Source: Austropuccinia psidii
Lineage: Eukaryota > Basidiomycota > Pucciniomycetes > Pucciniales > Sphaerophragmiaceae
Direction of reading: 5' to 3'
NCBI GenBank assembly: GCA_023105745.1
Contig: JALGQZ010000011.1
Coordinates: 35,845,094 to 35,909,093, forward strand
Length of the DNA stretch: 64,000 nt
Positions 1-14,640 of the stretch are shown in pieces. The stretch's first letter is position 1, and each line of letters starts with the position of its first letter. Below the pieces are notes generated by a model. The model made no database searches and was not told the origin of the DNA. It was given only the letters and a program-made list of their open reading frames with translations. The position numbers and the translations under genes were made by a program.

Positions 1-3000
1 TGGGTGTATGTGAATAAATTGCAAGAGACCTATGATTTATCAGTATGTTAAAGTGATGAAATATTCAATTTGATGGTAAAATAAATTGATCCTTAGAAAA
101 ATTCCTAACAATACTTTGGATCTAGGAGAAATAATTGAGGATTTAGTAAAAAAAACAGGTTTATGGTGAATCAAAATACCAAATCTCATGAGGTGTGGTA
201 TTTTGAAAAAGACAAAAATTAAGTTCAGTATTTTGCTGAAAAGATTCAGTGTTTGGAACTCATGATCGGTCAGATTTGAAACCCCTCAATCAGTGTAAAT
301 TAACTTGTTAGCCCTCCATCAAAAATATTGAGCTACACATTAGAACTTAGTGGTGAGATTTCAATAATATTCTCAGTATTGAGGAAATAAATCTTCATAA
401 AGTTTATGAAAGTCAGTCAATATTAGCTAGCAGCTCAAAAATGAAGTACAAAAGAAGAAGAAAATAAAATTTGATATCTCATCAAGTATCTTACTCATGA
501 AGCTCAAATCTAGATTATTAAAATAATTATACACTTAAATCTTGATCTTTGAAGCATTACACAATTAAGAATTTTGAAAAATCAACAACAAAATATTTCA
601 CGCCCCCTTAATCACTATTAGAGAATGAAAGGCCATACATCTAAATATAACTAAGCTAAAGACTAATAAGAATAAATTAAATTAGTATCCTTCCAAAAAA
701 TATATTGAGGAATGGCTCTATATAACATTTTGGAAATAGGCTTTAATGTCTAGAGCTATGAGCTTGAATCATTTGATATGATAAAAAGTAATATTTCAGC
801 TTTATTTTAATAGTCCATTAATACAAAAATTAATCATTATTAATATATATATTATAAGCTAGCTCTAACTAATCCTTTAAAGAGATCTGGTTTGTAAATA
901 CTTTAATGATAGCATAAAGGCTTATTTTATGAACTTGAGGACTCTGAGAGCTTTATCTGTGATTTAGAAAAAATTTAAAATTTTCAAATAGTAATTATTT
1001 ACTGATGAGTGAGCCACTTCTCAAAAACATTTTCAAAGCAAGCCCTCCTTTGACCTGATGGATGGCTCTTGAATCATAAATATGTCATTTTTGACCTATA
1101 AGGGGGTGGGGATTATAGTTAGAGCCCAAAATTACAGTCTTGGGAAATTTTGAGACATTAGAACAATTACAGAAACAATCACTAGGATTATGATTGCTCA
1201 TATTGTATGCTTTTAGTATATATAAGGCTTCAATTCAAACATATGGGGGCACAAAATGATAAAATCCTTACACACCAAATTTTGGCTTGAAAATAATCTA
1301 TTACATATACCTCTCCCAATAATTAAAATAAAGTTAATGAGCCTTAAAGGCATTTTTATATACCCACAGGATTGAAAATTGAATTACAGATAATAAATAA
1401 AGATAAAAGCCTTATTTTTAATTTATGAGAAATTTTTTGGCATGAAATAACACTTAAATATAAATTGTTAAAAAAACTATATGAATACTACTTCAATTAG
1501 AAAAATTAAATGAAAATAAAAAATTAACATTTATTTTAATAATAAGATACCTCTTCAAGAAAATTTTATAAAACTTATCATAACACTTCTCTGATGAAAA
1601 ATATTGTGCATTCTTTTTACCATTGGAATTCCCATGAAAATTTATACAAGGTCAACTCTGAGTAAAAATACTTCAGCTCAGCGATAAATAAGATCAACTA
1701 AATTCTGAAGAATTTTGAGTATGAAAATATGATAATAAAAAGAGAATCAAATTCATTTACATCAAATATGGTATTAAAGATCATTTTTTGTGTTTAAAAT
1801 GAGGTGTTGTGTGTAGATCAGAAGATGGGATAAATTGAAGTATCAAAATGTGTGCATGTAATCAATTATTGAACCTGGATTTACAAATGATGAATTGAAG
1901 ATTACAATTGCATAGTGTAATTTTTAAATTTAATTAAACCTTTAGAAATTCAAGTAAATTGTCAGGGTGAGTCTACGTGTAAGCCCTAAAATTGAAATAA
2001 AAGCTTGATACTAGGACTGTGAAATGGTAAAGATAGCTAAAACTGAATAAAAAGGCTCTACGTTTATGATATAAGAGTAGTGATTAGTTTGCTGAGAAAA
2101 TTTGTTGCCGTAATAAAGTATAAAATGATAATATAATCATTACAATAATTAATTAAATTAATGATATCAATACTATTTCAATGATACTAGATCTATAATA
2201 TAGTTTTTCCACGTAAGACTACTAATAATTGATGGTAAGTGCCTTTTAGGTAATAAAAGGCCTTGTTTTATCCCTTTTGAGGACTGTGAGTGATTTTTAT
2301 AGGCTTCACACATATTCATCATAAAAAGTTTCACTATGGAAGCTGATTGGTGGTTCTGTACCATCAATTGTGATTTCAGTATAGTCAGAATTGTGGCTTT
2401 GGGACCACAAATGATCATTATGGTCCAATAAAGGGTGAAAGAAATCTTCCCAGGATATTTTAGTACTTTTATTATTCATCCAGAGTTTTCATATGACTAA
2501 TATGATTCATTCTGGGTTGATTTAAGCTTTAAAATTCCATTATTTTAAGTGTTACACCAGTACTATGGATGTTAAAGGTTTGTACAAACCCATTATGGTC
2601 AGAAATATTCCAATCAAGATACCTTAGTCAATATTTTAAATAAAATAATCCAAGGGTATTTCCAGCTCTTTGATCACATATTATTCATATTCACCCTTCT
2701 GCAAAAATAGCAAAGTTATAAGGGTTTGAAGGGCTTTGATGTATTTTTGTACATCAGTATTTGACTTCAAAAGCTTCCAAGCCATATATCTCCTGAAGTT
2801 TGGAAGATATCAGAATTCTAGTGATAAAGAGGCTTAGAGTTTGACCAGATATAAAATTTGATATAATTTTCAATAAATCTGGATGGATATATAGAAGAGA
2901 TACAAGGATTTCATTATATCAATATTTTCAGAAAACCTGTATTTTGTTTAGAAATCATTAAGCCAATATTTCTCAGTACATTTTGGAAATAAAGATGTCT

Positions 3001-3383
3001 AAGGTTTCTCAAATTGAACATATCATTAACATCTTTCATTTTTTTGAATTCTGTACGGTTCTTTACAAACCCTCTTAGACCTTTAAAGGTGTGAGTGTGG
3101 TATTTTTTGAAGTTGGGGTGCCATTGGGAAAGGAATCACACCAATTTATATCTCTCACAGATATCTTTAAGAATAATACCATTTTCATGGCTCTTTAATC
3201 AAATATTAATAAGATACATGAGAGGTGAAAGTAAGGTTTTTGCTTATTTGGTCTTTATCCAATCTGTAATTGGTTATAGATTTTCTAATTCTTATACAAT
3301 TTGTATAAGAGTGTTATATTGTTAATTGGGAAATTTCCTGCATTATTCTTACAACTTTACAAGCTGTATTTGGTAAGTGCTTT
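1..3383. other. AT-rich stretch, no gene recognised
   Basis: Only short open frames of random-looking composition are present on either strand, and none resembles a known family. No clear tandem repeat or terminal repeat was seen. Probably decayed repeat DNA flanking the old gypsy element. Confidence 0.5.
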
Positions 3384-5048
3384 TTTGAGCCTTTGAAATA
3401 TGACCAAATATTCAAAAAGGTCACAAAACAACCTTACAAAACTTATTTTTATAATAAAAATTGAAATTACAATCTTAAAACAAGTAAAAATGTCATAAAA
3501 AGTCATAAATTCTTGTTAATCTCAGAAAAAAATAGATCAAAATGTAAAATAAAATGAACCATTGGATTCCCCATAAAAAACTACATATATGACATTGTTA
3601 TTACATATCTTTAAAACCAATACTTACTAAGATAACCTGGATATGTGCACTGTTATAGTCAGTGCATATATTCATGATTTTTTGCTCAGATCTCTTTAGT
3701 TACACATGATAAAAAGTTCATTAAAAGGAAATGCACCACAAAATGACTGTAGTAATCAAGATATAAGCTTTATTTGGCAACCTAGAAGGAAGGATAAAAA
3801 ATACAAGGGGATATTAGGAAAAATAGCTATAGCTGTTTACCACTATAGAGAAAAGTGATCCAAACTTGAAAATAAGTAGATATTAGGATTCTAATAGCCT
3901 ATATGTAACTCAAGACATAATTTTTATTATTATAATTGAGGTATGATCCCTTGAAATAATGGTTTTAGGTTTAAAATAGAAAATCTCAACAGAGAGGATG
4001 GATTACAAAACAAATAACCAAAAAAAAGAGTTTTGATGATGTGATTCATTCCCCTTAAAAGCTTAGTGAGTTAATTTACACCTATCAGGATCAAGTCTCT
4101 GAAGCTTTTTAGAGTGAGTGACCTGAAGGTTAAAGCTTAAAAATGATCATTTCTGATCATTAACTCTAATCTTATTTTAAGCTTAACAGGTAAATAGAAA
4201 ATGAAACTTATTTATATTGATACTTTAGGATTAAAAATATTAAAAAACATGAAAATGAATTATTTTCCACGCCTATTATGTAAGCAATATTAGATTTACA
4301 GTAATAACTATAAGAAATGATGTAATTATGAGATAAAAAGTCTTAATAATGATGTAAGCATTACCAAGCCTTAAAATGTTGATCTAGTCCTGTGGAGAAC
4401 ATCATTTAATGTCTACTAGGAGGAAGTATCTTAGCTATAAAAGGACTTCTTCCTCTGTTTCCCCCTCAGACACATCAAATACAATAGAAAATTGAATAAA
4501 AAGTTAATTTATTCATTATTTAGATATAAAACTATTATATCATTAAATACCAAAGATCAATCTCCTAGTAACCACAAGCTTTGATATTTTTACTCCAATA
4601 TTTCATTGGTTTTGTTAAAAATCTCTTGAAAATATCCAGCTCCACATGAAATAGTAAAGTCTGTTATTCTCTTTATTTTGTATTTTAAATACAATTTAAA
4701 TGAGTTTTATTTCTATTATCAGGTGTAATAGTATTCAAAATTATTATATCAAGTGTTAGGAGTAAACTATTTTGTCTTCTTATAATATTATTTCTCTCTA
4801 TTCTCATTTTGAGTAATTCTATAATTAATACAAATAGTATCTATATTCATTAATAGCTTTAATATTGGTAATATTATTGTTATAAATTTCCATCTATTCT
4901 TAAAAAACAATTGTTTACACATCTATTATTTGTTGATAACATTAATAAATTTTCATAAATAGATTAATATATTTAATTTTTCATATTCTTTTATTATTTA
5001 TTAATAATATGATTAATTTTACACCATAATTATAATATATCTTTCTTA
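3384..5048 (+). repeat. 5' LTR of the old gypsy element, left part
   Basis: Aligns by eye along its length with the 3' LTR at 24657-26347. Shared blocks include the start (GAGCCTTTGAAATATGACC), the 'AGTGCATATATTCATG' block near 3661-3676, and the run 'CCTCAGACACATCAAATACAATA'-like around 4465-4485. Homology stops near 5048, where the inserted element begins, and resumes at 16590. Confidence 0.8.
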
Positions 5049-8000
5049 TAATGCAAATATGTTTGAAAATTTGTCAAATTTTGAGGTTCCTCAAATATTC
5101 AATATTAAATTTTCATCCTGAAAAAATATTCAGAATCATATTTGAGCTATCTTCAAATATTTGAAAATGAATTCTTGAGTTTTTTAATATTTAAAATCAA
5201 ATTTTGGATTCAGGTTTTTGGAATAATAAAAGACGTTTTTGCATAAAAACTTTCATATAGGGATTTGGCCAACCCACATAAGCCCTTACATGTTTTTTTC
5301 CATAAGTTTCTATGAAAATGTAATTTTCTGGTAAAAAATCATAAGGGTTGTTGAAAAAATAATCTATGAAACTTTGATGCCATTTATGGTACTGTGAGTG
5401 CTATAAATGACAATATCAATTCACTCACAAACATGAACCAAAAAAATATAAAAAACACTTTTTGGGCCTACAATTTTCCCACCCAAAAATATGGGCTTCT
5501 GTTTATTTATTCTAAACATTCTCCCCCTCATTTCAAAGATATAATTAGGTGAATTCATAAGTGGGAAGAATGTTGATGAATTTTTCAAAAATGGCCATTT
5601 TGCAGAAATTCGGCAAAAAAAATTGAAAAAATTTGGGGATATTGACATCCCATGTCAGAAAAAATATGTAAAAAAATCAAAAAATCCTCAAAATTAGGGC
5701 TGGGAATGTTTTTAAACAAATAGGTCACTTACATCTTTTTAACATAAAGCTACATGTTTTGGCCATAAATTGGTAAAAGCATGTAAGGGCTTATGTGTAT
5801 TTATTGAAAGCTTACATGCTTTTACCAGAACCCTATGTATAGTTTAATTTAAAATTCTTGTTTAATTTGGGTTTTAAAAAGTATATTTCTTGTGAATAGT
5901 TTGAAATTTGGCTGGTAGATTCATTGAGATCGATCAGGAAGATTATTTGACTCATATGAAATATGATATGAGGAGGTTTTAATTAATATTAATTTAATTC
6001 AAAAAGAGTATAGGAAAACTTTAATTATCAAGACCAAGTCAGTCCAAATAGCTGGGGTTATAATTTGTTTACTTTCAAAATAAATCTCACACACATATTA
6101 ATATATAGCCTAAATGCCTTAGATTTTCTTTGAACTAATGAGTATTTGAATTAGAAAAAAGATATTTAGAAAAACATAAAAGGATTATTAAAAAATTGAA
6201 TCATTCAATTATTATGCATTGATTGGCCATTACTTACATATAAAACCTCTCAATATCACTAATATCACATAAAGTAATTCTTACTAGTCATAAAAATACA
6301 ATTGATATGAGTGGATAGTTTTTTTCAAAGAGATGATTAATATAAGGTTAACATATAACTTTATTCTTAATGTCCTCTGGGCGAAATTTTATAATAAATT
6401 AGATGCTAATTGTAATACTTTGTGGGAATTCAGATTAAAAAATTAAAAAAATTATGACATACAACTCCTTAGTGATTATTATTGAACAGGTTTATTGTTA
6501 AATCTTATTTGAGCTATCATTGAAACAATAATAAAGTATGTTATTGGGATCTGATCTTAAAGCCAGTCCCAATAACTTAAAAGATAAAAAAAATTGATAT
6601 TTGGAGATTTTTGGGTGTTTAGTGGCTTAATAAGCTTGTAAATTATGATATAAATACTTATTATGACAACCTTTGATGTTAAATTGGTTATATAGCAATA
6701 GAATAATGCTTTTAAGTCTTTATCATTATTGTGATAAATAATTAATCAAGGGGTGTATTCTGATTATGCATTAATTCATTAATATTATTAAGTAAGGGAT
6801 TATTATTGTGGAGCCCGATTAATTAGCATAATGATTAATTTATCACCTTTTATAAGGGAAAGAAATGGATAATTTGGATCATAGTCCTTTTTTTTGATTC
6901 TTAGTATGATAATATCATTAAGAATTAAAATGAGTAATATGTTAGCTATGGCTATAAGGAGTTTATTGATTAAAATTTGTGCATGAAGTTGAATATAAAT
7001 CATGGATGAACCATTGCTATAATTTCTTAATCAAATAATGATTCCTAAATTTATTAATTATTATTATATATTTTTGAGTATAAATCTTTTGGTTAATTAT
7101 TACTATAAATAATTCTTCTTTATTATTATGGTGTATTGTTTCATTAGTATTATATATAGTTTCCTGATTACTATATAGAAGAATTATAATGTTCAATATG
7201 ATTCATATCTTGATTATTACAAGAATTATCTTATTAATTAATCTTAAATTTGTAAAGGATTGATATCTTGGTTAGTTATTATTACTCTAATATGAAGTAT
7301 TATCAAGGAATTTATGATGATATTCCTGACCACGAACTCCTATATTATTATGATGACTTACTTATTGAGCTTATGAATTATAAATTATGCATAAATCTGA
7401 ATCTGAATAACTCATGAATTATTAATCAATGAATGTTTGGTGATATTTATAAGGAATTAATTAGTTATTATTCTTTCATTTATTAATTTATTATTTGTAT
7501 TTTTCATTCTTTATTATTTATGGGTTAATAGTTTGTTATTTAATTTTTTATTTATGTATTTTTTATTACTCATTTATATTTCTATAAAGACTTGTTGATT
7601 GAGATTTTCAACTATAAATTAGGCATAAATTTCTTTATAATTAATTGATGAGTCATTTTTATATTTTTGTTATGTTTTTATTTATTTATTATTCATTATT
7701 CATCATCAAGGATTTATTTATATTTTTATTATAACTTACTAATTTCACTCATCAATTATAAATGATGCCTGAATTTGAATATAAATTATTGATGAATCAC
7801 TATCATAATTGAATAATTTAATAATTATTCCTTTAATTTTTATTATTTATATATAAATTATTTAGTGTTTAATTATTATTTATCCATTATTTAATTTATT
7901 TATTAATTCCTTCCATTTTATTATTTGTTTATTTGTGGGTTTTTATTTTTTATTATTTATGGGTTAATTGTTTGTTATTTCATTTTTTACTTATTTATAT

Positions 8001-9335
8001 TTATATTCATCATATATTATTTTTGGTTTTTTATTGTTACTCATTTATGGAGTAATTAATTTTGATTCCATTTTATTATTTATTTATAATTTTACAATGA
8101 CCTATTTGTTTAGCTTATGAGTAATAAACTATTTTATTTATTTATTACTTACTTATCATTTGTTAATTTTTGAATTTCTTTGTTTATTTCTTACTTTTTA
8201 TTCTTTATTTATTCTTTGATAATTATGTTGACTATTCCTGATCTCCAGATAATTTTGGATGTTTTATATTTTACCAGTTTAAGAAATTTTGGAAGCAATT
8301 ACCCAATAAATTGGAAGTTCAAAGTAATAAAAATACTCGTCATGGTGTGGGCCCCCACCATGATAAGAGAAAATTGTAATCTAATTCAATCAATTAATAA
8401 GTGTAAAGATTTTATTTGTTTAAGATGTTGAATTTATCTAATTTTATAGTCGTGTTTCACTCTTTATTGTGCAGGGAACTTTCAAAAGAGTCACTGAACA
8501 TATTGGAATGGACTGCTCCTATTTTGTGGATCAGGTGACCCAAGCCCTCAGTTTTTCAGTCTCTACAAATTGTTACAGCCTCAAGCCGTCTCTATGCATG
8601 TGCACCCACACAGATAGGCAAAGCCTTAAGAAACACACTTCTTTAACCAAGTCAAATGAGAGCTTTCAGTTGAAAATGATATGCTGGGGGGAAAAGGCTA
8701 GAAGAAACAATGAACATTTGAATCTATTGCTATTAGGCCCAGTGACTTTTAGAAATGGAATATATCCCATAAGCTAATTAAAAAATGCTTACAAAGAGTT
8801 TTATTTGAAAATTTCAGCTGCCACTGAGCTTGAATATTTATTACACTTGTTCTAAGACTACTTTTTAATCTTACCAAGCCCATGTGCACCATGCTTTATA
8901 CCATTCTGAATCCAGTTCCAATGAAATTTATAAGATTCCAAGATATCAGCGACAGTAGGCTAAATTTTAACAAAGCATTATCATTCAAAAAAGAGGCTTC
9001 ATTAAAAGGGAGTTAAAGCAAGGTAAAATGGACAAGAAACCATATTTAGTTAAATTGAAATGATTTTATAATTAGGAAGGAAATACTTATTTGAGTCCAT
9101 TGTTGATGTCTTTTCTCATAAAGAATTTAAAATGACGCTGACATCATTTCAAAAGCTTCATTCATGTCTGTTTTATATGCTGGTTTTTACTCGGTTTGTC
9201 ATCCTTACATACTTTATATGCTCTGATCTCTTCAGGTCCTGAAAGAATTTGAACTCACACAACCAAGATTTGAAGGTAAAAACAATCAAATTAAACTAAA
9301 AGACCAAAACTGGAACAGGAGTGGAGCATTGGAGC
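5049..9335. other. AT-rich left part of the insertion, no gene recognised
   Basis: Subterminal DNA up to about 5250 is rich in TCAAATATTC / TTTGAA motifs. The rest is AT-rich. Small open frames near 8180-8777 have no recognisable family signature and I do not call them genes. Degenerate repeats occupy about 6950-8120 (separate entry). Confidence 0.5.
6950..8120. repeat. Degenerate T-rich tandem repeats
   Basis: The phrase TTTATGGGTTAAT recurs at 7517 and 7956, about 440 bp apart. A second phrase like ATAAATTATGCATAAATTTGAAT recurs in diverged form near 6960, 7375, 7605 and 7755. The + strand is strongly T-rich (TTTATTATTT-type). This suggests an old tandem array of several hundred bp per unit. 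Confidence 0.5.
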
Positions 9336-10400
9336 TTACTTGTAATTGCGACTATAGCTTTCTCTGCAAAGGGTAGACAGCTCAGTATCCAAAGTATCAC
9401 AAGCCTTGTTAATCAATTCTTGAGAAATGGCATTTTGACCACAATGAATTAATAAAATAGCCTTGAACCACGCTTTCTCAGCCGAATCAGAGTTCAGTAC
9501 ATTGATGTAACTATCCATGCTATCCCATTGAGATAACCCCCACATTGAAGAAGCAGCCAATGGAGCCATCGTGCGCTTTACTCCACTTGAAAGAAGTTCT
9601 GAATGGTCTTGTGCTATTACAGATAGTGATTCCCATTCCCCAATAGCATGTAGGAAATGAATACCACCTAAAATTAATTTTATAGGCTTAGGGTCTTTGT
9701 CAATATTTTGAGTGTAGCTGTTGAGTGAATCTTCCTATTTCCCAAGGTCCCGAAACCATTCTTTTTGGATCGCTATTTCAAATCGTTGCTGGGCCATTTT
9801 CAATACACATTGGGCTGGGCCAAGTTGTTTTAAATTCGAATTAATTTGTATCAAAATTTCGAAAGTATCAGCTGTGGGCTTGGTAAAAGCTTAAATTTTG
9901 TTATAATTCACGGCCTTGGCAACAGCATAACACTTTCTAGCATACATCCCCAAGGTACTCATTCAAATGGGACAAACGTTTTCATCATTCTCCATGAATT
10001 CAGCAAAATTTAAAAAAGTTTGAGTAATATTGGGAGCAATATTTGGGGAGGAAAGAGCTGTTTGGATAGCCGCAACTAATTCAATGTAGGAAGTTTTGAA
10101 AAGGCAAGGGACTTGAATTAATAAGCTTATTATCAAAAAAAGAAAATTCCACGAACCTGATACCTGTTGAACTGCTCAGCACAGAAAGAACCAAAGGCAT
10201 CATTAAAAAGATTGCAAGCCAGTGGAGGATAAACAATGCAAAAATTGGCTCAGTCCCTAAGACTATGGCTGGGGATGATTTCAGTAATTGAAAAAAAAGC
10301 GCTTAATCCAATCTTTCAAGTCTTCCACTTTTGGTTTCTTGACTGTTGAAGTCTCCCAGCTGACTTGAGGTTCTGTTGATTGACATGGAAGCTGGTTCTT
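9336..10400 (-). pseudogene. Fragment of the TOR kinase gene (FAT domain), broken
   Basis: On the minus strand, from about 10390 to 9336, several frames give sequence that I recognise from the FAT region of TOR (target of rapamycin) kinases. VNQQNLK comes first, then DLKDWIKRF, then PLACNLFNDAF, then [14 protein letters not shown], then YARKCYAVAKAVNY, and finally MAPLAASSMWGLSQWDSM and ESYSRNY near 9345-9570. The order matches a TOR protein read N to C. In-frame stops and frame changes break it, for example a TAG near 9736. GTAAGC after the last conserved codon and GTATCA near 10150 look like retained splice donors, so this is a copy of genomic DNA rather than a processed cDNA. The N-terminal HEAT repeats and the kinase domain were not found. 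It lies in the same insertion as the hAT transposase, so it was probably captured by a mobile element. Confidence 0.8.
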
Positions 10401-11576
10401 CCAGCATCTTGTAAAATTTCCCATTTAGTTGCATGGCTGTTTGGGTTTGGTAAACGTTTTCCCCTTGATAGCTTTAATAGCAATTACTTGTACAATGGAT
10501 GAGTATATTGTGCTTGAATCAATGCCTACGAAATTGAAGAGAATGTCCAAGAGCCTCAATTGATATGGAAATTTTATTTATTTATTGTTGAAGACAGTTG
10601 GGAACCAACTTAAATGGTTAACCATTGGCAAGAAGAGCTTGAAAGCTGACCTGTTGTGAAGCAGGTGGCTTGTTATCTTTGGAAGCATCAATTCCAGAAG
10701 CACACTGTTACAAACACGGGTCAAATAGGAGGTATAAACCAGTGGTGGTATGTCAGTCCGGATGGTCAGTACAAACCGGCCAAATAAACCTCACGAAAAT
10801 TCTAGTTTAATAAGCTCAAGGTTGGTAAGTAACCTGGATAAATAACCATGACCGCATAACCCCAAACCTAAATCCAAAAGATGCAGTCCCTGCACATGTA
10901 GCAATAAGCGCAAACTTCTTAATCCTGAAAGTAATCTACGATTTCCTCCCACGTAAAACCCTTAATCGCTTTTTCACCCTCACTCCTCACCACTGCCTTT
11001 TATTTCATTTCTTCCAAATTTGTAATTTTAAATCAAAAATCTTGCATTAACTCACCAAACAAGAATTTACAACAATTCTAGATCGAAAAGCTTACTCCTT
11101 CCTACCAAAATAGCGACAAATCACATCTTCATTCTGATTCTTCAGAACAAGTCTTATATTGATTTGAAATATTGTATCGGTGCAATCACAGCTGAACCTT
11201 AATCCATCATGAATCCTTCAATTATCATCTAATCCATCATATTTTGAAGATATCCACCATTTACCTTTGTCTTTGGATATTCTATATAAGCAGTGATGTC
11301 TGGTCTACAATTGAATGTTACATCATCCATTGGGGGTGGCCTTCAGAATCTTGCTCTGTACATTTGTGAGTTCTTCCCATTTTTCTGTTATTCTCATAAG
11401 AAAATTGTGACTTACCTCTTTTGAAACAAAACCAGGTAAATACCTACTGAACAGCATGGGTGATGATCGGACAAGTATGGAGGAATATATGAGGACAAAG
11501 ATCTTTTCAATGCAACTGCTAGTTGTGGAGAGATTTACAAATGAATTGATTATAATTGCCATCTAGTCAAGCCCAT

Positions 11577-13615
11577 AAAGTGCCAATGTATACAATCTGA
11601 TGTGTACAGCCATTATGAGGTTAGTCTGATAGTTGCCTCTTTTGGCCACTGTGGCAAATTTATGCATTGGTTTTCTAAGAGTCTTCCCCCAAATGGTGAG
11701 TGGGTGCAATATAAGAGTCATTTTTGTTATACCTACAAATGTAGGCACTGAAAATGAGTATTAACTCTTATGAAAATGAATTTTTGTAGTAGAAGCTAAT
11801 TATAATTCTTTGAAGAGTTTTTATTGCAGTGTTAGGCCAAAATATCTCCAATTCGAATAAGTACCACTCCAAAGTGTCCATACAGGTAAGGCCCTTGCAT
11901 GGAATGTGTGGGAGTCTCTATCCAAGTGTGGAATGGCTCATCAATTGTACAAAATCGCTGGTGATAATTCCACCAATAATTCTTCAATGGCCATTGAACT
12001 TGAGTGAAAATTCCACAGTGTCAATATCAAGTAGCCACCCAATTCTTGCTTTCATTGGTGCACCTGCCATGTCATCGATTTAGCTGCAAAGGAATTTTCA
12101 TTGAATATTGGAGAACAAAATAATGAGGGTTATGAGTTCTTCAATGACTACTTATCTCTGAAACATGAACCCATTGAAGATAGAAATGACAAACAACCTC
12201 CATTGGCCCAAGAATTACAAGGTGAATAATGGGTCAGCTATTTGATATAAGAATTCTCAACTAAACTTTTCTCTATTAATAGCCTCCATCAAGAGAGCTT
12301 GGAATTAACTCTATTGGAAATCTCAAAAGCACAAAAATCAAGCATTAAATGAAGCTACCTTACAAACACAGGACAAAATTTGAATCCCTTAATATTTTTA
12401 TGGCCAATGATAGATCATGCAGGGTTGATATTGAAAGTAATATCATTCCAATTTTATTTCCTCCAGGTGAGCTCATTGCCCTACCCATCCCATTCCCATG
12501 CTCATATTTTCTTAATACAGCTCTGTCTGGGCGCACAATTGTGTGGGAATTAAGAGACCTCTTCTCTCTCATATATTTAGCTCAGTAAAACAAAGAGATC
12601 TCTTCATTCAAGCACAAAATAAAACACAAGACCCAAAGGTTCTTCCAATCAATATTTCAATGACTCGTTGGAATTTTTTCTTACACCAGATATTGAGAGC
12701 ACAACACCTGAAGCTTTCCATCCATTTGTACACAAATACTCCTGATAGCAAGAATGACAATTTCAGCAGGGACATATGGACCTCCATGGAAGTAATGGAG
12801 CCCATATGGGTACTATTTGAAAAGGCTTGGAATGTATTCCAGTCTAAATCTCCAACTAAACAGTTAGTAATTCCCTATTATTGTGTGATAATGAAACAAT
12901 TGCAGGATTATGCTCATGTTAGCACGATGAGTCGGAATCAGGAATGCAAGGAGGCACAAAGAAAACTGCAAAAATATTACCATCTTGAGGTGAAAAATGT
13001 TTATATATTAATTGCAACCCTCCTCAACCCAAGACATTGCAAAAGAATATTTACACATTTTAAGGTCCCAGAATCACATGCAAATGTTATTGTAGGCCAG
13101 TCAATGAATTAATGTGCCATAATGACTTGCATCAGAGCTGTGGAATTGGAATACCAGGCAGATTCCAATTTATCAGATGTAATAAGTGAAGCTGAAATAA
13201 ATGATTATCTTAATCACCTGGCTCAAACTCCCATTGAAAAAAATGATGAAACCCCACAATCCCACAAGGATGAAGTGGTTTCTTATCTGCAAAGTCTCCA
13301 TCCAATGTCAAGAGTTGAGCATATAGTTTTTTGCTGGAATGTGAGAATTCTCCCACTTTGTAATCCACAGGCTGTGATACTAATGCTATCCCCCATTGGT
13401 AATGTCAAATTTTCACAGTAAATTTCCCCTTGTTTGGTAAAATTTCCTTGCAATATTTGAGAATCCCGGAAGTGTCAGATTCAGCTTAACAAATCTTATC
13501 CCCAATTTGACACCTCAAGTATTCAGCTCATCCCAGGATAGGATCACAAACAATTGCACATCTTACTTGTCTGAAGGAGTGGTTCAATGATAAGCAACCT
13601 CCTTTTTCAATTAGG
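11577..13615 (+). pseudogene. hAT-family transposase, degenerate
   Basis: Read across frames, the pieces come in hAT order. A BED-finger-like stretch (SDVYSHYEV...FGHCGKF) lies at about 11600-11750. The catalytic-core start KIAGDNSTNNSSM lies near 11950-11990. CHVIDLAAKEF (the conserved C..H..N/D-L region) is near 12067-12100. Then ISMTRWNFFLHQILRAQHLK is at about 12655-12715, the PT...IPYY and KLQKYYHLEVKN region at 12850-13000, LLNPRHCKRIF near 13020-13050, and a C-terminal dimerisation-type remnant VFSSSQDRIT / LTCLKEWF at 13515-13600. At least two stops (near 12004 and 12032) and several frameshifts make it non-functional. hAT transposases cut and paste with an RNase H-like DDE core; here the first acidic residue (GDN) is visible. 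The strand is opposite to the TOR fragment. Confidence 0.85.
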
Positions 13616-13959
13616 TGTTATTCGACATCAGATTATGTTTACTAAGCTGTTTAGGGATTGTATGCAAGGGCTTTTTTTTACAAAATGCAATTCTATTACT
13701 TATTGATTGAAATGTGAACTCTTATTGAAAACTTGTTTATTTCTTCTCCGTAAAAACTGAAACTGAATACTAATATTAGTACTTTGAGATCTATTAATTC
13801 ATACCAACATACAGTGTATTTCGGAAGTACTTGGAACACAGGGTATCTTAAGATATCAAATGTCAAACTTCTTTGGAAGAAAAATTTCACCCCTGGTATA
13901 AACCCTTTCTGGTGATACACCTCCTATTTGATGTACATGAATTTAGAGTAATGAATTCC

Positions 13960-14640
13960 TAAGAAATGAATCTAAATAATGAATAATAGAAACTAAAAAA
14001 TAAGTAAGCAATAAAATTATAAAATAAATGAATACTTAATAGTAAAAGGTGAAATAGAAATGATGAGAAATAAAAATTTCATAATAAGCTTTATTAATAA
14101 TTGGCAAAAACTTCAATGTAAACAATAAAATATTAATAATGAAAACTGAATCATGAAAATAAATGATTAATGGTAAAACTAAACATTGAAAATTAAAAAC
14201 TAAGGAATATTAATTCAATGGATAAATAATAAGGAATTAATAAAGACATAGTAAAAAAGAATAAATGAGTAATTAATAATAAAACCAAAGATTCACTAAG
14301 AAAAGATTAGATATAAATTTATAATAAAGTGTTTATAGAGAATTAATACTAGTTGGTATTATGAGTAAATAGTAAGAGTTAAAAAATAAATAAGAAAAAA
14401 TACATAACTAATAAAACCTAAAAATGAATAATACAAAATGAACTTCAAAATTTGCATAATAGAAAGTAAAAAATAGAAAAGGAAATAATAAAGAATAAAT
14501 CAGAATAAAAAACAAGAATGAATAATAAAAATAAAGAATAACATTTAAGAAATAAATGAGAAAAATTGATAATTAAATAGAAAATAAATAATAAAGAAAT
14601 AACAAATCAATAATGAATCCCAATGAATTTGAGAGAATTC
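13960..14640. repeat. A-rich low-complexity tract (AATAATAAA-type)
   Basis: The + strand is almost only A, T and some G in words such as AATAATAAA, GAATAAAT and AAAATAAAG. Composition is the mirror of the T-rich tract at 6950-8120, but I could not align the two as a clean inverted repeat. Confidence 0.6.

Noticed and set aside
8180..8777. Two adjacent open frames of 83 and 102 codons
   Set aside because: No family signature and composition like the surrounding AT-rich DNA.
6950..14640. A long inverted repeat formed by the T-rich and A-rich tracts
   Set aside because: Composition mirrors but no stretch could be aligned base by base; kept only as a compositional remark.
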